From contig JAFGSI010000057.1 in the NCBI GenBank assembly GCA_016934715.1, positions 1 to 56,336 on the forward strand: 56,336 nt of DNA. The letters are read 5' to 3'. This DNA is from Anaerolineales bacterium. GTDB taxonomy: Bacteria; Chloroflexota; Anaerolineae; Anaerolineales; Villigracilaceae. Shown piece by piece: positions 24,723-33,358 of this stretch. The position numbers were made by a program, and so were the translations under genes. Numbering within the stretch: the first letter of the stretch is position 1; every line of letters starts with the position of its first letter. The notes beneath the pieces are model-generated. The model saw only the letters and a program-made list of their open reading frames with translations, did not search any database and was not told the origin of the DNA.

Positions 24723-25385
24723 TTATAGGAATTCCATCAAGCGGGGGTGGTCGGCGTAGAAGCCGCGTTTCTCCTCCGGCAGCAGGGCGGCGATTCGGCA
24801 CATGACCTCATCGGTGTAGTCCTGCAGCAGGGCGGCACGGCCTTTGCCTTTGGCTTCGACCGGCAGGCTGAATGCCGGCCCGGCAACGACCCGGATGTCC
24901 AGCCGGCGGAAGCGCTTCAGGCGCCGTCTGACTTCGTAGTCTTCGGTCCCGACCAGGGCGATCGGAACGATCGGGACGCCGGCTTTCCAGGCCAGGTAGA
25001 TGCCCCCCGGTTTGGCCGCGAGCAAACTGCCGGATTTCGAACGGGTCCCTTCCGGCGCAATCGCCAGCAAGCCGCCGTCCTGCAGGCGCTTCATCGCCAT
25101 CCGCAGGGCGCGCACGTCAGGGTTGAAGCGGTCGATGAAGATGCCATCCACAGCCTTCGTCAACCAGCGGGTAATGGCGTACTTCTGGTATTTCTCCGCC
25201 ACCAGGACGATCACGTCGTCCCGGTCGAGAACATGGTAGATCATGGCTGCGTCCAGCCGCCCGACATGGTTGGCGGCGATAACGAAGCCTTCTGCTTGGG
25301 GCAGGTTTGTCATCCCGACCAGTTCGATTCGGGAGATCAGGCGCATGATCAGGCGGATAAGGCCGCGGACGATCTTGAGTGCCAT
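24723..25385 (-). CDS. Lysophospholipid (1-acylglycerol-3-phosphate) acyltransferase
   Basis: Predicted 220-residue membrane-associated PlsC-family acyltransferase. Motif I appears as NHVGRLDA, that is NHxGxxD where NHxSxxD is usual; FIDRF is motif II and APEGTRSKSG is motif III; VPIVPIALVG is motif IV. It would acylate lysophosphatidate or a related glycerolipid. The ATG at 25385 is preferred to one 12 codons upstream because the amphipathic N-terminus MALKIVRGLIRLI begins there. The serine-to-glycine change in motif I is tolerated in some relatives. Possibly transcribed separately from the thiolase upstream, which has its own terminator. Confidence 0.87.
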   Translation of the reverse strand: MALKIVRGLIRLIMRLISRIELVGMTNLPQAEGFVIAANHVGRLDAAMIYHVLDRDDVIVLVAEKYQKYAITRWLTKAVDGIFIDRFNPDVRALRMAMKRLQDGGLLAIAPEGTRSKSGSLLAAKPGGIYLAWKAGVPIVPIALVGTEDYEVRRRLKRFRRLDIRVVAGPAFSLPVEAKGKGRAALLQDYTDEVMCRIAALLPEEKRGFYADHPRLMEFL

Positions 25386-25419
25386 GGGTACCTCTGGGAG
25401 GTTAAACCGCTCTGGCGCC

Positions 25420-25462
25420 AAAAAGATGCGAAGAACGCGCAGGGGTTCGCGCTCTTCGCATC
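25420..25462 (-). terminator. Rho-independent terminator after the thiolase gene
   Basis: On the minus strand GATGCGAAGA and TCTTCGCATC form a 10-bp outer stem enclosing an inner GCGC/GCGC stem, followed by TTTTTGG. It lies about 20 bases after the thiolase stop. Confidence 0.7.
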
Positions 25463-25481
25463 TGTGCGGGATGCGAGAATC

Positions 25482-26630
25482 CTATTCTCTGACCAGGATG
25501 TGGGTCAGGATCGTTGCTCCCGAGCCGCCGATGTTCTGGGCCATGCCGATGCGGGCTTCCGGGATCTGGGTCGGGCCGCACTCGCCGCGCAGCTGCTGGA
25601 CGACTTCAACGACCTGGTATACGCCGGTCGCCCCGACCGGGTGGCCGCGGGCCTTCAGCCCGCCGCGGGTGGTGATCGGAACGCTCCCGGTCGGCGTGAT
25701 CTCGCCGTCCAGGCCGAGCTGGATGCCCTTGCCGCGCTCGGCAAAGCCGCAGGCTTCCAGCGACAGGGCAGTCATGATCGTGAAGGCGTCGTGCAGCTCA
25801 AAGACGTCGATGTCCTGGGGCCCGACTCTGGCCTGCCTGTAGGCCTCCTGGGATGATTTGTAGGCTGCTTTCAGGAACAACCCGTCCGGACGGTCATGCA
25901 CGGCGAGCGTGTCGGTGGATGCTGCCGAAGCAGCGACCAGGATCCGGGCCCCGGATGCCAGGCTCTCGGCCGGGACCAGGTAGACTGCTGCCGCGCCGTC
26001 GCCGACCGGGCTGGCGTCCAGCAGGTTGATCGGCGTGGCGACCATCACCGACTTTTCGAATTCCTGGGCCGTGATCTGGCTGTGCAGCCGGGCGAAGGGG
26101 TTGTGGATCGCATTGGCGTGGGCGTTGATCGCAAACGGGGCGAAGTCGGCGTGCTTCCACCCGAACTCGTGCATGTAGCGGCGCATCACCAGGGCGTTCA
26201 GGCCGACGAAGGAGATGCCCATCTCGACCTCGTAATCGGCATCGGCGGCGGTGGCCAGGCTGGCGGTGACCTCGCGCATCGGCCGGTCGGTCATCTTTTC
26301 AACCCCGACTACCAGGGCGGAGTCGAGCTCTCCCGAGGCGATCGCCATCAAGGCCGACCGCAGGGCAGCCGCACCCGAGGCGCAGGCTGCTTCCACCTTG
26401 ACGGCGTCACCGCCGCGCGCCCCGGCCCAGTCGGCCACCAGCGGGCCGAGATTGTTCTGCTGGTTGATGGTCCCCGACATCATGTTGCCGACGAAGACCC
26501 CGCCAGCGCCTTCTCGTCCGGCGTCATGCATCGCCCGGACGGCGGCGTCCGCCGCCAGGTCGCGCAGGGAGAGCTCCCAGTGTTCGTCAATGGGGGTCTG
26601 TCCGATGCCGATGATCGCAACTTGTCGCAT
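25482..26630 (-). CDS. Thiolase (acetyl-CoA acetyltransferase, SCP2/archaeal type)
   Basis: Predicted 382-residue thiolase. The nucleophile is C83 in EAACASGAAAL; the second-site residues are in ELHDAFTIM and GLKARGHPVGATG. The length, the HDAF motif and the lack of the usual bacterial biosynthetic thiolase insert place it with SCP2-like and archaeal acetoacetyl-CoA thiolases. In archaea such enzymes usually work with a DUF35 zinc-ribbon/OB protein and HMG-CoA synthase; neither is next to this gene, so its pathway is open (fatty-acid or isoprenoid related). The start at 26630 has GAGG upstream, and a TATACA box lies at about 26648-26653. Confidence 0.88.
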   Translation of the reverse strand: MRQVAIIGIGQTPIDEHWELSLRDLAADAAVRAMHDAGREGAGGVFVGNMMSGTINQQNNLGPLVADWAGARGGDAVKVEAACASGAAALRSALMAIASGELDSALVVGVEKMTDRPMREVTASLATAADADYEVEMGISFVGLNALVMRRYMHEFGWKHADFAPFAINAHANAIHNPFARLHSQITAQEFEKSVMVATPINLLDASPVGDGAAAVYLVPAESLASGARILVAASAASTDTLAVHDRPDGLFLKAAYKSSQEAYRQARVGPQDIDVFELHDAFTIMTALSLEACGFAERGKGIQLGLDGEITPTGSVPITTRGGLKARGHPVGATGVYQVVEVVQQLRGECGPTQIPEARIGMAQNIGGSGATILTHILVRE

Positions 26631-26773
26631 GTGAACCTCGTTGGTGTATACTTGGATTGAGCTTCTGCGAGGCTGGCCGGCCGCCGGTTGCCAGGCAGGA
26701 GGTGGCCGGCACAGGGAATGTCGCTGGCAACTTCGATAATTGTATCTTAGGCTGCTCTCAAGTGCTATCAAGA

Positions 26774-27283
26774 ATGAACTTCGAACCGGTTTTGGATCAC
26801 CTCGCCATGCTGGGCGAGACCGGGCGTTCGACCGTGGACTTTCTGCGTAGCCACAAGACCCGCCTCAGCCTCCGCCGGCAGGGGCGAGCTACGGGCGCCA
26901 GATGGACTCTGGGGGGAAGCATCTACCTCAACCCGCGCCACTTTTCCCCAGCCACCCCGTTTGATCATCCTGGCCTGCTCAGCCTGATCGTCCACGAGAC
27001 GGTCCACCTGCGCCAAGGGGTTGGGACGGCGCTCTCGATCTACGGCGAACTGGAGGCCTGGCAGGTCGGATTGGCCTTCTATTGTGCGATCAGCGGAAAG
27101 GCGCCTGGCCGCTTGGCTGCCGAGATCCTGGCCCTTGCGCATGGCTGGAACCGGGATGTCCTGCGACAGGCGCGCATGCTGATGCGCGCCTATGCGGGCA
27201 AGAAATACCGGGCCGACCTGCTGCCCTTGTATCCCATGCCCCTTGAAATCCGGTACTGGTTGACCCGCCGGGCGCCGTCGTAG
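26774..27283 (+). CDS. Small HExxH protein, putative metalloprotease-like
   Basis: Predicted 169-residue protein without a known family. LIVHETVHLRQG (H74, E75, H78) is a zincin-type HExxH motif in a hydrophobic helix, and GELEAW 14 residues further on offers E92/E94 as a possible third ligand, so a gluzincin-like site is plausible. No signal peptide or pro-domain is seen, and the rest is rich in Arg, Leu and Ala. The ATG at 26774 is chosen because the upstream extension to 26657 is low in coding character; there is no clear Shine-Dalgarno. It is divergent from the thiolase gene. Confidence 0.6.
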   Translation: MNFEPVLDHLAMLGETGRSTVDFLRSHKTRLSLRRQGRATGARWTLGGSIYLNPRHFSPATPFDHPGLLSLIVHETVHLRQGVGTALSIYGELEAWQVGLAFYCAISGKAPGRLAAEILALAHGWNRDVLRQARMLMRAYAGKKYRADLLPLYPMPLEIRYWLTRRAPS

Positions 27284-27396
27284 AGGCGCCGCCCTGGCTG
27301 TCCTGGCCGGTGGAGCAGGTGTCGAAATCCATCGGGCGTGGATCCGGAACGCCGCCCCTTTTTGCCGTAAGAAACTGTCTCTCCGATCGCCATTCC

Positions 27397-28110
27397 TCAC
27401 CAGGCGATCTGCTGGCGGTCTTCGAAAAACCCCCCATGCGGCCCGCCGGCCGGCAGGGTCGCCAGCCAGACGATGGTATCAGCACCCTCGTTGACCGAGC
27501 GCGGGGCCGAGTCGCCGCCCATCCCGGTCCGCACCCAACCGGGATGGCAGGCGTTGATCAGGATGTCGGGCTCCCTGACGGCCGCGGCGAGCATGATCGT
27601 CACGGCGTTCAGGGCGGTCTTCGAGAGCCGGTAGGCGGAGGAGATCTCCCGCAGGCGGGCGATCTGGCCCATCCCCGACGAGACGTTGACGATCCGCCCG
27701 TACTTTTGCTTGCGCATCAAGGGCAGGAAGGCCTGGCACAGACGCAGGGGGGCCAGGGTGTTGGTTTCCAGCGTAGCGCGGACCGTTTCCAGCTTCAGGG
27801 TGGTGATCCCCTTGTCTTCGGCATGCAGGAAGATCCCGGCGTTGTTGACCAGCACGTCCAGCCGGCCGAGGTCCTTTTCGACGAATTGCTGCAGGTCCGT
27901 GATGCTCGCCTCGCTGGTCACGTCCAGGGGGTGGAAGCGGACATCCAGACCTTCATCGGCCAGGGCTGCCGCGGCGGCCTCTCCACCGGGCAGGTCGCGG
28001 GCGGTCAGGAGGATGCGGTGGCCCTGGCGGCTCAGCTGGCGGCAGGCTTCGAGTCCGATGCCCCGGTTGCCGCCGGTGACGAGGATGGTGCGGGGTAGGG
28101 GCGATTCCAT
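27397..28110 (-). CDS. Short-chain dehydrogenase/reductase (classical SDR)
   Basis: Predicted 237-residue NADP(H)-dependent oxidoreductase resembling carbonyl reductases. TGGNRGIG is the cofactor loop, LDVLVNNAGIF the NNAG motif, NVSSGMG the catalytic serine and YRLSK the YxxxK pair; HPGWVRTGMGG is the C-terminal PG motif. The substrate is unknown. The gene is divergent from the secreted subtilase, sharing a 217-base intergenic region. Confidence 0.9.
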   Translation of the reverse strand: MESPLPRTILVTGGNRGIGLEACRQLSRQGHRILLTARDLPGGEAAAAALADEGLDVRFHPLDVTSEASITDLQQFVEKDLGRLDVLVNNAGIFLHAEDKGITTLKLETVRATLETNTLAPLRLCQAFLPLMRKQKYGRIVNVSSGMGQIARLREISSAYRLSKTALNAVTIMLAAAVREPDILINACHPGWVRTGMGGDSAPRSVNEGADTIVWLATLPAGGPHGGFFEDRQQIAW

Positions 28111-28155
28111 GTCGGGAGGATAATCGAATTTGAGATCTTTGGCGCAAAATTTAAG

Positions 28156-28184
28156 TTGACAAGGTCCTGTGATTCAATAATAAT
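28156..28184 (+). promoter_or_regulatory. Strong promoter of the subtilase gene
   Basis: A perfect TTGACA (28156-28161) and AATAAT (28179-28184) are 17 bases apart. The predicted leader is about 135 bases long and AT-rich at its start, with the gene's own Shine-Dalgarno CTGGAGGAAAC before the ATG. Confidence 0.7.
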
Positions 28185-28327
28185 ATACTAGCTGGACCTA
28201 ACAAATTTGTTAACTCTGGGGGAGGTGTATTCTTGGCAAGAAGGAGGAGCCACAACCTGAGTAACCACCAACGGTCTTTCCATAATACTTTTGCACACAG
28301 AATCCCTACTTTCCCTGGAGGAAACTC

Positions 28328-30259
28328 ATGAAGCGTTTTTCTGCATTGCTCGTCCTGGCGTTGCTGGTGGCCATCACCCTGAGCCTGCTCGGCCCGACCA
28401 CGGCCTCCAGCGCCGCGGATCAAGTGCGTGTTTTTGTCCAGTTCCAGCCTGGCCGGCGGGGGACCGTCGAACAGTCGCTGCACGGCGTTGGCGCGCAATT
28501 CCACTATGCCTTTGACGATCTGGATGCCTTCGTGGTCAGCGTCCCGGCCAATGCCCTGCAGGGCCTGAGTCGCAACCCGAACGTGGTCCTGGTCGAGGAA
28601 GATGCGCCCCGCTATCCAGTCGCGACCAGGGCCTCGCAGGGGGCAGCACCGGCCGCGGCTGGCAGCCAGGTCGTGCCCTACGGCATCGACATGGTCCAGG
28701 CACGTGATGTCTGGGATGTGGACCGGGATGACGTCGTCGACGCCGGTGCCCCGACCGGCGCAGGCATCACTGTCTGCATCATCGACTCGGGCCTGTACAC
28801 CGGTCACGAGGACCTGTCTGGCGTGAGTGTCAGCGGCTATGCCAGCGCCGGTGATTGGAATGTCGATCGCAACGGACACGGTACACATGTGGCCGGAACG
28901 ATCACGGCGATGAACAACTCCCTCGGTGTGGTCGGCGTCCTGCCCGGGACGGCGAACCTGTATATCGTCAAGGTTTTTGGCGAGGGTGGCGAGTGGGTCT
29001 ATGCTTCGACCCTGATCGATGCCGCCAACCGCTGTGCGGCCAACGGCGCCCGGGTGATCAGCATGAGCCTGAGCGGGACGCGCGCCAGCACGACCGAGCG
29101 ACGCGGCTTCGACAAGCTCTACAGCCAGGGCGTGCTCTCGATCGCTGCCGCCAGCAATGACGCTGGGACCAGCTATGCGTATCCGGCCTCGTATGCTTCG
29201 GTCGTCTCGGTGGCGGCCATTGACGAGACCATGCTGGTGGCTGATTTCTCGCAGCAGAACGATCAGGTTGAGCTGGCAGCCCCCGGCGTGGGGGTCCTGT
29301 CCACGGTCCCGTACCTGGATTCCAGCCTCCTGACCGTCGGCGGCCTCGATTACGCTGCCAATCACATCGAGTTCTCCGCTCGCGGCTCGGCCAGCGGTGC
29401 GTTGGTGAACGGCGGCTTGTGCGACAGCGTGGGTGCCTGGTCGGGACAGATCGTCCTGTGCGAACGCGGCGTGATCTCGTTCTATGAGAAGGTGATCAAC
29501 GTCCAGAACGGTGGCGGGGCGGCGGTGGTGATCTACAACAACGCCCCCGGCAATTTCTTGGGGACCCTGGGCGAGGGCAGTACCTCCGTGATCATCGGCA
29601 TCAGCCTGAGCCAGGAGGACGGCCAGTATCTGGTCGCCAACCAGCTGGGTTCGGTTGCGAGCGTTACCAGTGAGTGGATCTACCCGAGCAACAACTACGA
29701 ATACTACGACGGTACCTCGATGGCAACCCCGCATGTCTCGGCCGTGGCGGCCCTGATCTGGAGTGCCAACCCGACTGCCACAAACGCCGAGATCCGTGAA
29801 GCCCTGACCGCGACCGCCTTCGACCTTGGGCCTGCCGGCCGTGACAATGCCTACGGCTATGGCCTGGTCCAGGCGGCGGACGCTCTGGCTTACCTGGGCG
29901 GCGGCGGCCCGGTCGAGGACACGGTCCACGTGGCTGACCTGGATGGCTCGGCCACCTGGATCAGCAGCCTCTACTGGAAGGCGACCGTGACCATCCGGGT
30001 CGTCGACCAGGATGGGGTTGGGGTGGCCAATGCGGTCGTCAGCGTGACCTGGAGCGGCGGCTACAACGCCTCGAGCACCTGCACGACCGACGGCGCGGGC
30101 CTGTGCTCGGTCACGACCGGGAACATCCGCAAGAACAAGGCCAATGTGACCCTGACGGTAACCGCCATTACGGCTTCCGGCTTCACCTATGACCCGGCTG
30201 CCAACAGCGACCCGGACGGCGACAGCAACGGTACAGCGATCACGGTGCTCAAGCCATAG
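28328..30259 (+). CDS. Secreted S8 family serine peptidase (subtilase) with PA insert
   Basis: Predicted 643-residue secreted protease. Residues 1-30 are a signal peptide (MKRFSALLVLALLVAITLSL then SSA). An inhibitor-I9-like propeptide follows (VRVFVQFQPGRRGTVEQSL, to about 97). The catalytic triad is D153 in CIIDSG, H184 in NGHGTHVAGT and S464 in DGTSMATPHVSAVAALI; the oxyanion Asn is in AAASNDAG. A protease-associated (PA) domain is inserted between His and Ser (about 335-445). The C-terminus (about 535-643) is an Ig-like domain (TVTIRVVDQDGVGVANAVV). It has a consensus promoter and probably degrades external protein. Confidence 0.95.
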   Translation: MKRFSALLVLALLVAITLSLLGPTTASSAADQVRVFVQFQPGRRGTVEQSLHGVGAQFHYAFDDLDAFVVSVPANALQGLSRNPNVVLVEEDAPRYPVATRASQGAAPAAAGSQVVPYGIDMVQARDVWDVDRDDVVDAGAPTGAGITVCIIDSGLYTGHEDLSGVSVSGYASAGDWNVDRNGHGTHVAGTITAMNNSLGVVGVLPGTANLYIVKVFGEGGEWVYASTLIDAANRCAANGARVISMSLSGTRASTTERRGFDKLYSQGVLSIAAASNDAGTSYAYPASYASVVSVAAIDETMLVADFSQQNDQVELAAPGVGVLSTVPYLDSSLLTVGGLDYAANHIEFSARGSASGALVNGGLCDSVGAWSGQIVLCERGVISFYEKVINVQNGGGAAVVIYNNAPGNFLGTLGEGSTSVIIGISLSQEDGQYLVANQLGSVASVTSEWIYPSNNYEYYDGTSMATPHVSAVAALIWSANPTATNAEIREALTATAFDLGPAGRDNAYGYGLVQAADALAYLGGGGPVEDTVHVADLDGSATWISSLYWKATVTIRVVDQDGVGVANAVVSVTWSGGYNASSTCTTDGAGLCSVTTGNIRKNKANVTLTVTAITASGFTYDPAANSDPDGDSNGTAITVLKP

Positions 30260-30281
30260 CCGGTCAGGACTTGCGCTCTCG

Positions 30282-30306
30282 GACGGGGAGGCTCAGCCTC
30301 CCCGTC
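30282..30306. terminator. Terminator hairpin between subtilase and MFS genes
   Basis: GACGGGGAGGC (30282-30292) and GCCTCCCCGTC (30296-30306) pair perfectly with a 3-base loop between the convergent stops at 30259 and 30319. No T-run is present. Confidence 0.5.
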
Positions 30307-30318
30307 TCGATTAAGGGA

Positions 30319-31590
30319 TCATTTGATTGGAAGATCGGCCAGCCGGCGCGGTCGGGGGTCGCGCACCAGCCAGTAGAGCAGGGCGGCAATGACCAGCCCG
30401 CCAACGGCCGAAATCATGAAGGTGGCCTGGAAGCTGACGGCGTCGACGATCCAGCCCCCGATCAGCGGGGCGATGATCGTCGCCGGGGCGACCAGGGTGT
30501 TCGACAGACCGATGTAGGTCGGGCGGGTTTCTTCGGTCCCGAATTCGGTGCTGATGGCCATGCCGATCGTCCAGTAGGCCACGTTGGCCAGCCCGGAGAG
30601 GATGAAGACGGGATACAGCCAGCCGATCGACGGCGCCCACCAGGCGATCAGCGAGCTGAATGCCACGGCGAACGACCCGGCGATCATCATTGCCCGGTGC
30701 CCGAACCGGTCGCCCAGCCAGCCCATGACCGCGTTGGCGACCGTTTGGGTGATGGTCAGGGCAGCGGTCAGGAAGCCGGCGGTGACCTCGTCCATGTTGA
30801 AACGGCGCAGGCCGTAGACGATGTAGAAGGCGAAGCCCATGGTGGCGAAGCTGGACAGGAAGCGCACGAAAAGGTAGGCCGTGAAGTTGCGATCGGCGCG
30901 CAGGATCGCAAGCCAGTCACGCCAGGGAAGGGATTGCCGGACGGGGATGTTTTTCTCATTGTCGACCGGTTCGCGGGTCAGGCCGAGGAAGAAGAATGAC
31001 ACGCCCATGCCCACCAAGGTCAACAGGAAGCAGGTGGCGAAATCCCAGTGGTCGTTAACCTTATCCAGGATGAACCCGGCCGCGATGGCCGTTCCGCTCA
31101 TCAGCACGTTGGCCAGTCCCGCCTGCAGTCCGAAGAACGTGCCGCGCCAGTCGGAGGGAATGATCTTGGCCACCATGCTCTGCCAGGGATTGGCGGTAAA
31201 CCCGGCTCCCAGCCCCTGCCAGAGGATCAGTGCGAAGGTCAGCACGAGGGCGACCCGGGTCCCCAATGTGCCCATGAGCAGGGCGACCAGGGCCAGCCCG
31301 AGGTAGGGAACCCTTTCGTGGATCGTGATCCACATGACCATCGGTTTGTAGATCCGCCGGCGGGCGACCGAGTTGGCCATGAACAACTGCGGTAGCTGCC
31401 AGGCCACGCCGTGGATGGCCGGAATCAGGCCGATCAACAGAGCTGAATCGGTCATCCGGGCGACCAGCAGCGGGACGATGGTTCCCAGGGAGCCGAAGCC
31501 CCATCCCAGGCCGAAAAAGCCCCCGTCAACCAGGTTGACCAGGATGTTGTGTTTGAGGTGCTTGCGGACGTGTTGCTCGAGGGTGGACAT
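30319..31590 (-). CDS. MFS transporter
   Basis: Predicted 423-residue carrier with about 12 membrane segments. The protein begins MSTLEQHVRKHLKHNILVN with a cytosolic helix and then GGFFGLGWGFGSLGTIVPLL as the first segment; GWLGDRFGHRAMMIAG carries the loop motif GxxxDRxGxR of the major facilitator superfamily, here between later helices. The start at 31590 follows from where the fold begins. The substrate is unknown. It lies 94 bases after the flotillin gene in the same direction, separated by a hairpin. Confidence 0.85.
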   Translation of the reverse strand: MSTLEQHVRKHLKHNILVNLVDGGFFGLGWGFGSLGTIVPLLVARMTDSALLIGLIPAIHGVAWQLPQLFMANSVARRRIYKPMVMWITIHERVPYLGLALVALLMGTLGTRVALVLTFALILWQGLGAGFTANPWQSMVAKIIPSDWRGTFFGLQAGLANVLMSGTAIAAGFILDKVNDHWDFATCFLLTLVGMGVSFFFLGLTREPVDNEKNIPVRQSLPWRDWLAILRADRNFTAYLFVRFLSSFATMGFAFYIVYGLRRFNMDEVTAGFLTAALTITQTVANAVMGWLGDRFGHRAMMIAGSFAVAFSSLIAWWAPSIGWLYPVFILSGLANVAYWTIGMAISTEFGTEETRPTYIGLSNTLVAPATIIAPLIGGWIVDAVSFQATFMISAVGGLVIAALLYWLVRDPRPRRLADLPIK

Positions 31591-31648
31591 GCCGGTCGAT
31601 TGTACCCAATGAAGCTGGGACTGGACAGAGGCAGATTCTGATAGCGAA

Positions 31649-31669
31649 GCCCGGCCTTGTGGGCCGGGC
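31649..31669 (-). terminator. Hairpin between flotillin and MFS genes
   Basis: GCCCGGCC and GGCCGGGC form an 8-bp stem with a 5-base loop just after the flotillin stop. It lacks a T-run. Confidence 0.4.
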
Positions 31670-31684
31670 GGTGAAGATCCGATT

Positions 31685-33325
31685 TTAGGGGGCTGCTTCC
31701 GGTGGCTTGGGCTTGCCTTTCCTGGTTGTCGCTTCCACCTTCTGATCCTGCTTGCCGACCACCGCGGTGGAGCCCCTGGCGGGGACCTCGCGGTCCTTGA
31801 CCTTCCCCAGGTATTCGGGCAGCTCGAAGCCGGCCATTTCGGCAATATCCTGCAGGGGCGGCAGGCTCTTGAACAGGTTGGCGATGAAGTTGGAGGTCGC
31901 CGATCCTTCGCCGTTGCCGCCCGAGTCCCAGACGGTGATCTTGTCGATCTTGAGATTGCTGATCGCTTCGACCTGGCGGGCGACCAGTTCCTCGAGTTTC
32001 TCGATCATCAGCAGGGTGGCAGCTGCCTGCGAGTCACCCCCCACGCTCTCAACCATCTTGCGGTACCCTTCGGCCTTGGATTCGAGCAGCTTGCGCATGC
32101 CGTCGGCCTCGGCCTGGTACTTGGCCAGGATGCCATCGGCCACACCGCGGGCTTCGCGGCGGGTGCGTTCGGCCTCGGCCTCGGCCGCGATCTCGATCTT
32201 GCTCTTCTCGATCTCCTGGCGGACGACTTCCTCGGCCCGCAGGCGTTCCTGTTCGGATTTGTAGAAAGCCTGCTGGATGGACACCTGGGCTTCGAACCGG
32301 GCCACCTCGGCCTGCTTCAGGGCCGTGGCCCGTTTGACCTCCAGCTCCGCCTCGTAGGCGGCGATATTGGCCTTGGCGGTGTTCTCGCCCTTGATCGCGC
32401 TGGCCTCCTGTTCCTGGACGAAGATCCGCTGGTCGGCCAGGGCCTGCTTCTTGCCCTTTTCTGCCTCGGCCGCGGCGTTGGCCCGCTGGATCTCCAGGCT
32501 GGCATTGTACTTGGCGATGTTGGCATTGGCGGTGTTCTCGCCCTCGACCGCATCGGCTTCCTGCTCCTGGACGCGCTTGCGCTGGTTGGCGTCGGCGGTC
32601 TTGCGGCCGATCTCGGCCTCGGCCAATGCCTGGGCGACTTTGATCTCCTGCTCGCGCACCGCCTGGGCCTCACCAATGGCACCCAGTTTGTTCTGTTCCG
32701 CGACATCGATCTTGGCCTGGTTAATTGCCTCCGAGGCCGCCTTCTTCCCGATGCTGGCGATGTAGTCTGATTCGTCGGTGATGTCGGTGATGTTGACGTT
32801 GATCAGGTGCAGGCCGATCTTGTTCAGTTCAGGCTCCACATTGTGGCGGATCGCCTCGAGGAAGCTTTCGCGGTCCTGGTTGATTTGCTCGATCGTCAGC
32901 GAGGCTACCGTCAGACGCAACTGGCCGAAGATGATCTCTTTGGCCATTTCTTCCACCTGCTGCAGGGGCAGGTGCAGGATGCGCTCGGCGGCGGCGCTGG
33001 TGACCTCGGGTGTGGTGCTGATGCCGACGGTGAAGGTGCTCGGCACGTGGATGCGGATGTTCTGCTGGGAGAGAGCGTTCTCGAGCGGGATGCTGATGGT
33101 CAGCGGGGTCAGGCTTAGATAAGCATAGTCCTGGATCAGAGGCCAGACAAACGTTCCACCGCCGTGCAGGGTTCTGCTCGAACGGCCCTTGGCCACCCGT
33201 CCGTAGATCACCAGAATCTTATCCGATGGGCAGCGCTTGTAGCGGCTCGCCATGTAGACAAAGGTGAAGAAGACGATCACCGCAAAAGCGACTACCGAAA
33301 GTATTCCGAAGCCAGCAGCGTTCAT
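31685..33325 (-). CDS. Flotillin family protein (SPFH domain)
   Basis: Predicted 546-residue membrane-anchored scaffold. Residues 5-27 are a hydrophobic anchor, 30-210 the SPFH/band-7 domain (GGGTFVWPLIQDYAYLSL), and 210-440 a long Glu/Ala coiled coil. Within it a unit of about 50 residues occurs twice (233-284 and 285-335; compare RVQEQEADAVEGENTANANI with FVQEQEASAIKGENTAKANI). The C-terminus carries LPPLQDIAEMAGFELPEYLG, typical of bacterial flotillins such as YuaG/FloT. It follows the NfeD gene by 33 bases, the usual nfeD-flotillin pairing. GGAGG precedes the ATG. It is expected to organise membrane microdomains. Confidence 0.95.
   Translation of the reverse strand: MNAAGFGILSVVAFAVIVFFTFVYMASRYKRCPSDKILVIYGRVAKGRSSRTLHGGGTFVWPLIQDYAYLSLTPLTISIPLENALSQQNIRIHVPSTFTVGISTTPEVTSAAAERILHLPLQQVEEMAKEIIFGQLRLTVASLTIEQINQDRESFLEAIRHNVEPELNKIGLHLINVNITDITDESDYIASIGKKAASEAINQAKIDVAEQNKLGAIGEAQAVREQEIKVAQALAEAEIGRKTADANQRKRVQEQEADAVEGENTANANIAKYNASLEIQRANAAAEAEKGKKQALADQRIFVQEQEASAIKGENTAKANIAAYEAELEVKRATALKQAEVARFEAQVSIQQAFYKSEQERLRAEEVVRQEIEKSKIEIAAEAEAERTRREARGVADGILAKYQAEADGMRKLLESKAEGYRKMVESVGGDSQAAATLLMIEKLEELVARQVEAISNLKIDKITVWDSGGNGEGSATSNFIANLFKSLPPLQDIAEMAGFELPEYLGKVKDREVPARGSTAVVGKQDQKVEATTRKGKPKPPEAAP
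32321..32629 (-). repeat. Tandem internal duplication within the flotillin gene
   Basis: Two adjacent stretches of about 153 bases encode similar 50-residue coiled-coil units (residues 233-284 and 285-335). They share QEQEA-A--GENTA-ANIA as backbone but differ enough to be an old duplication. Confidence 0.6.
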
Positions 33326-33358
33326 GGTTTTCCTCCGTAAGAATCGTGTATGGCTACT

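Noticed and set aside
28151-29929. 592-codon minus-strand frame
   Set aside because: Antisense to the subtilase with its signal peptide, triad and consensus promoter.
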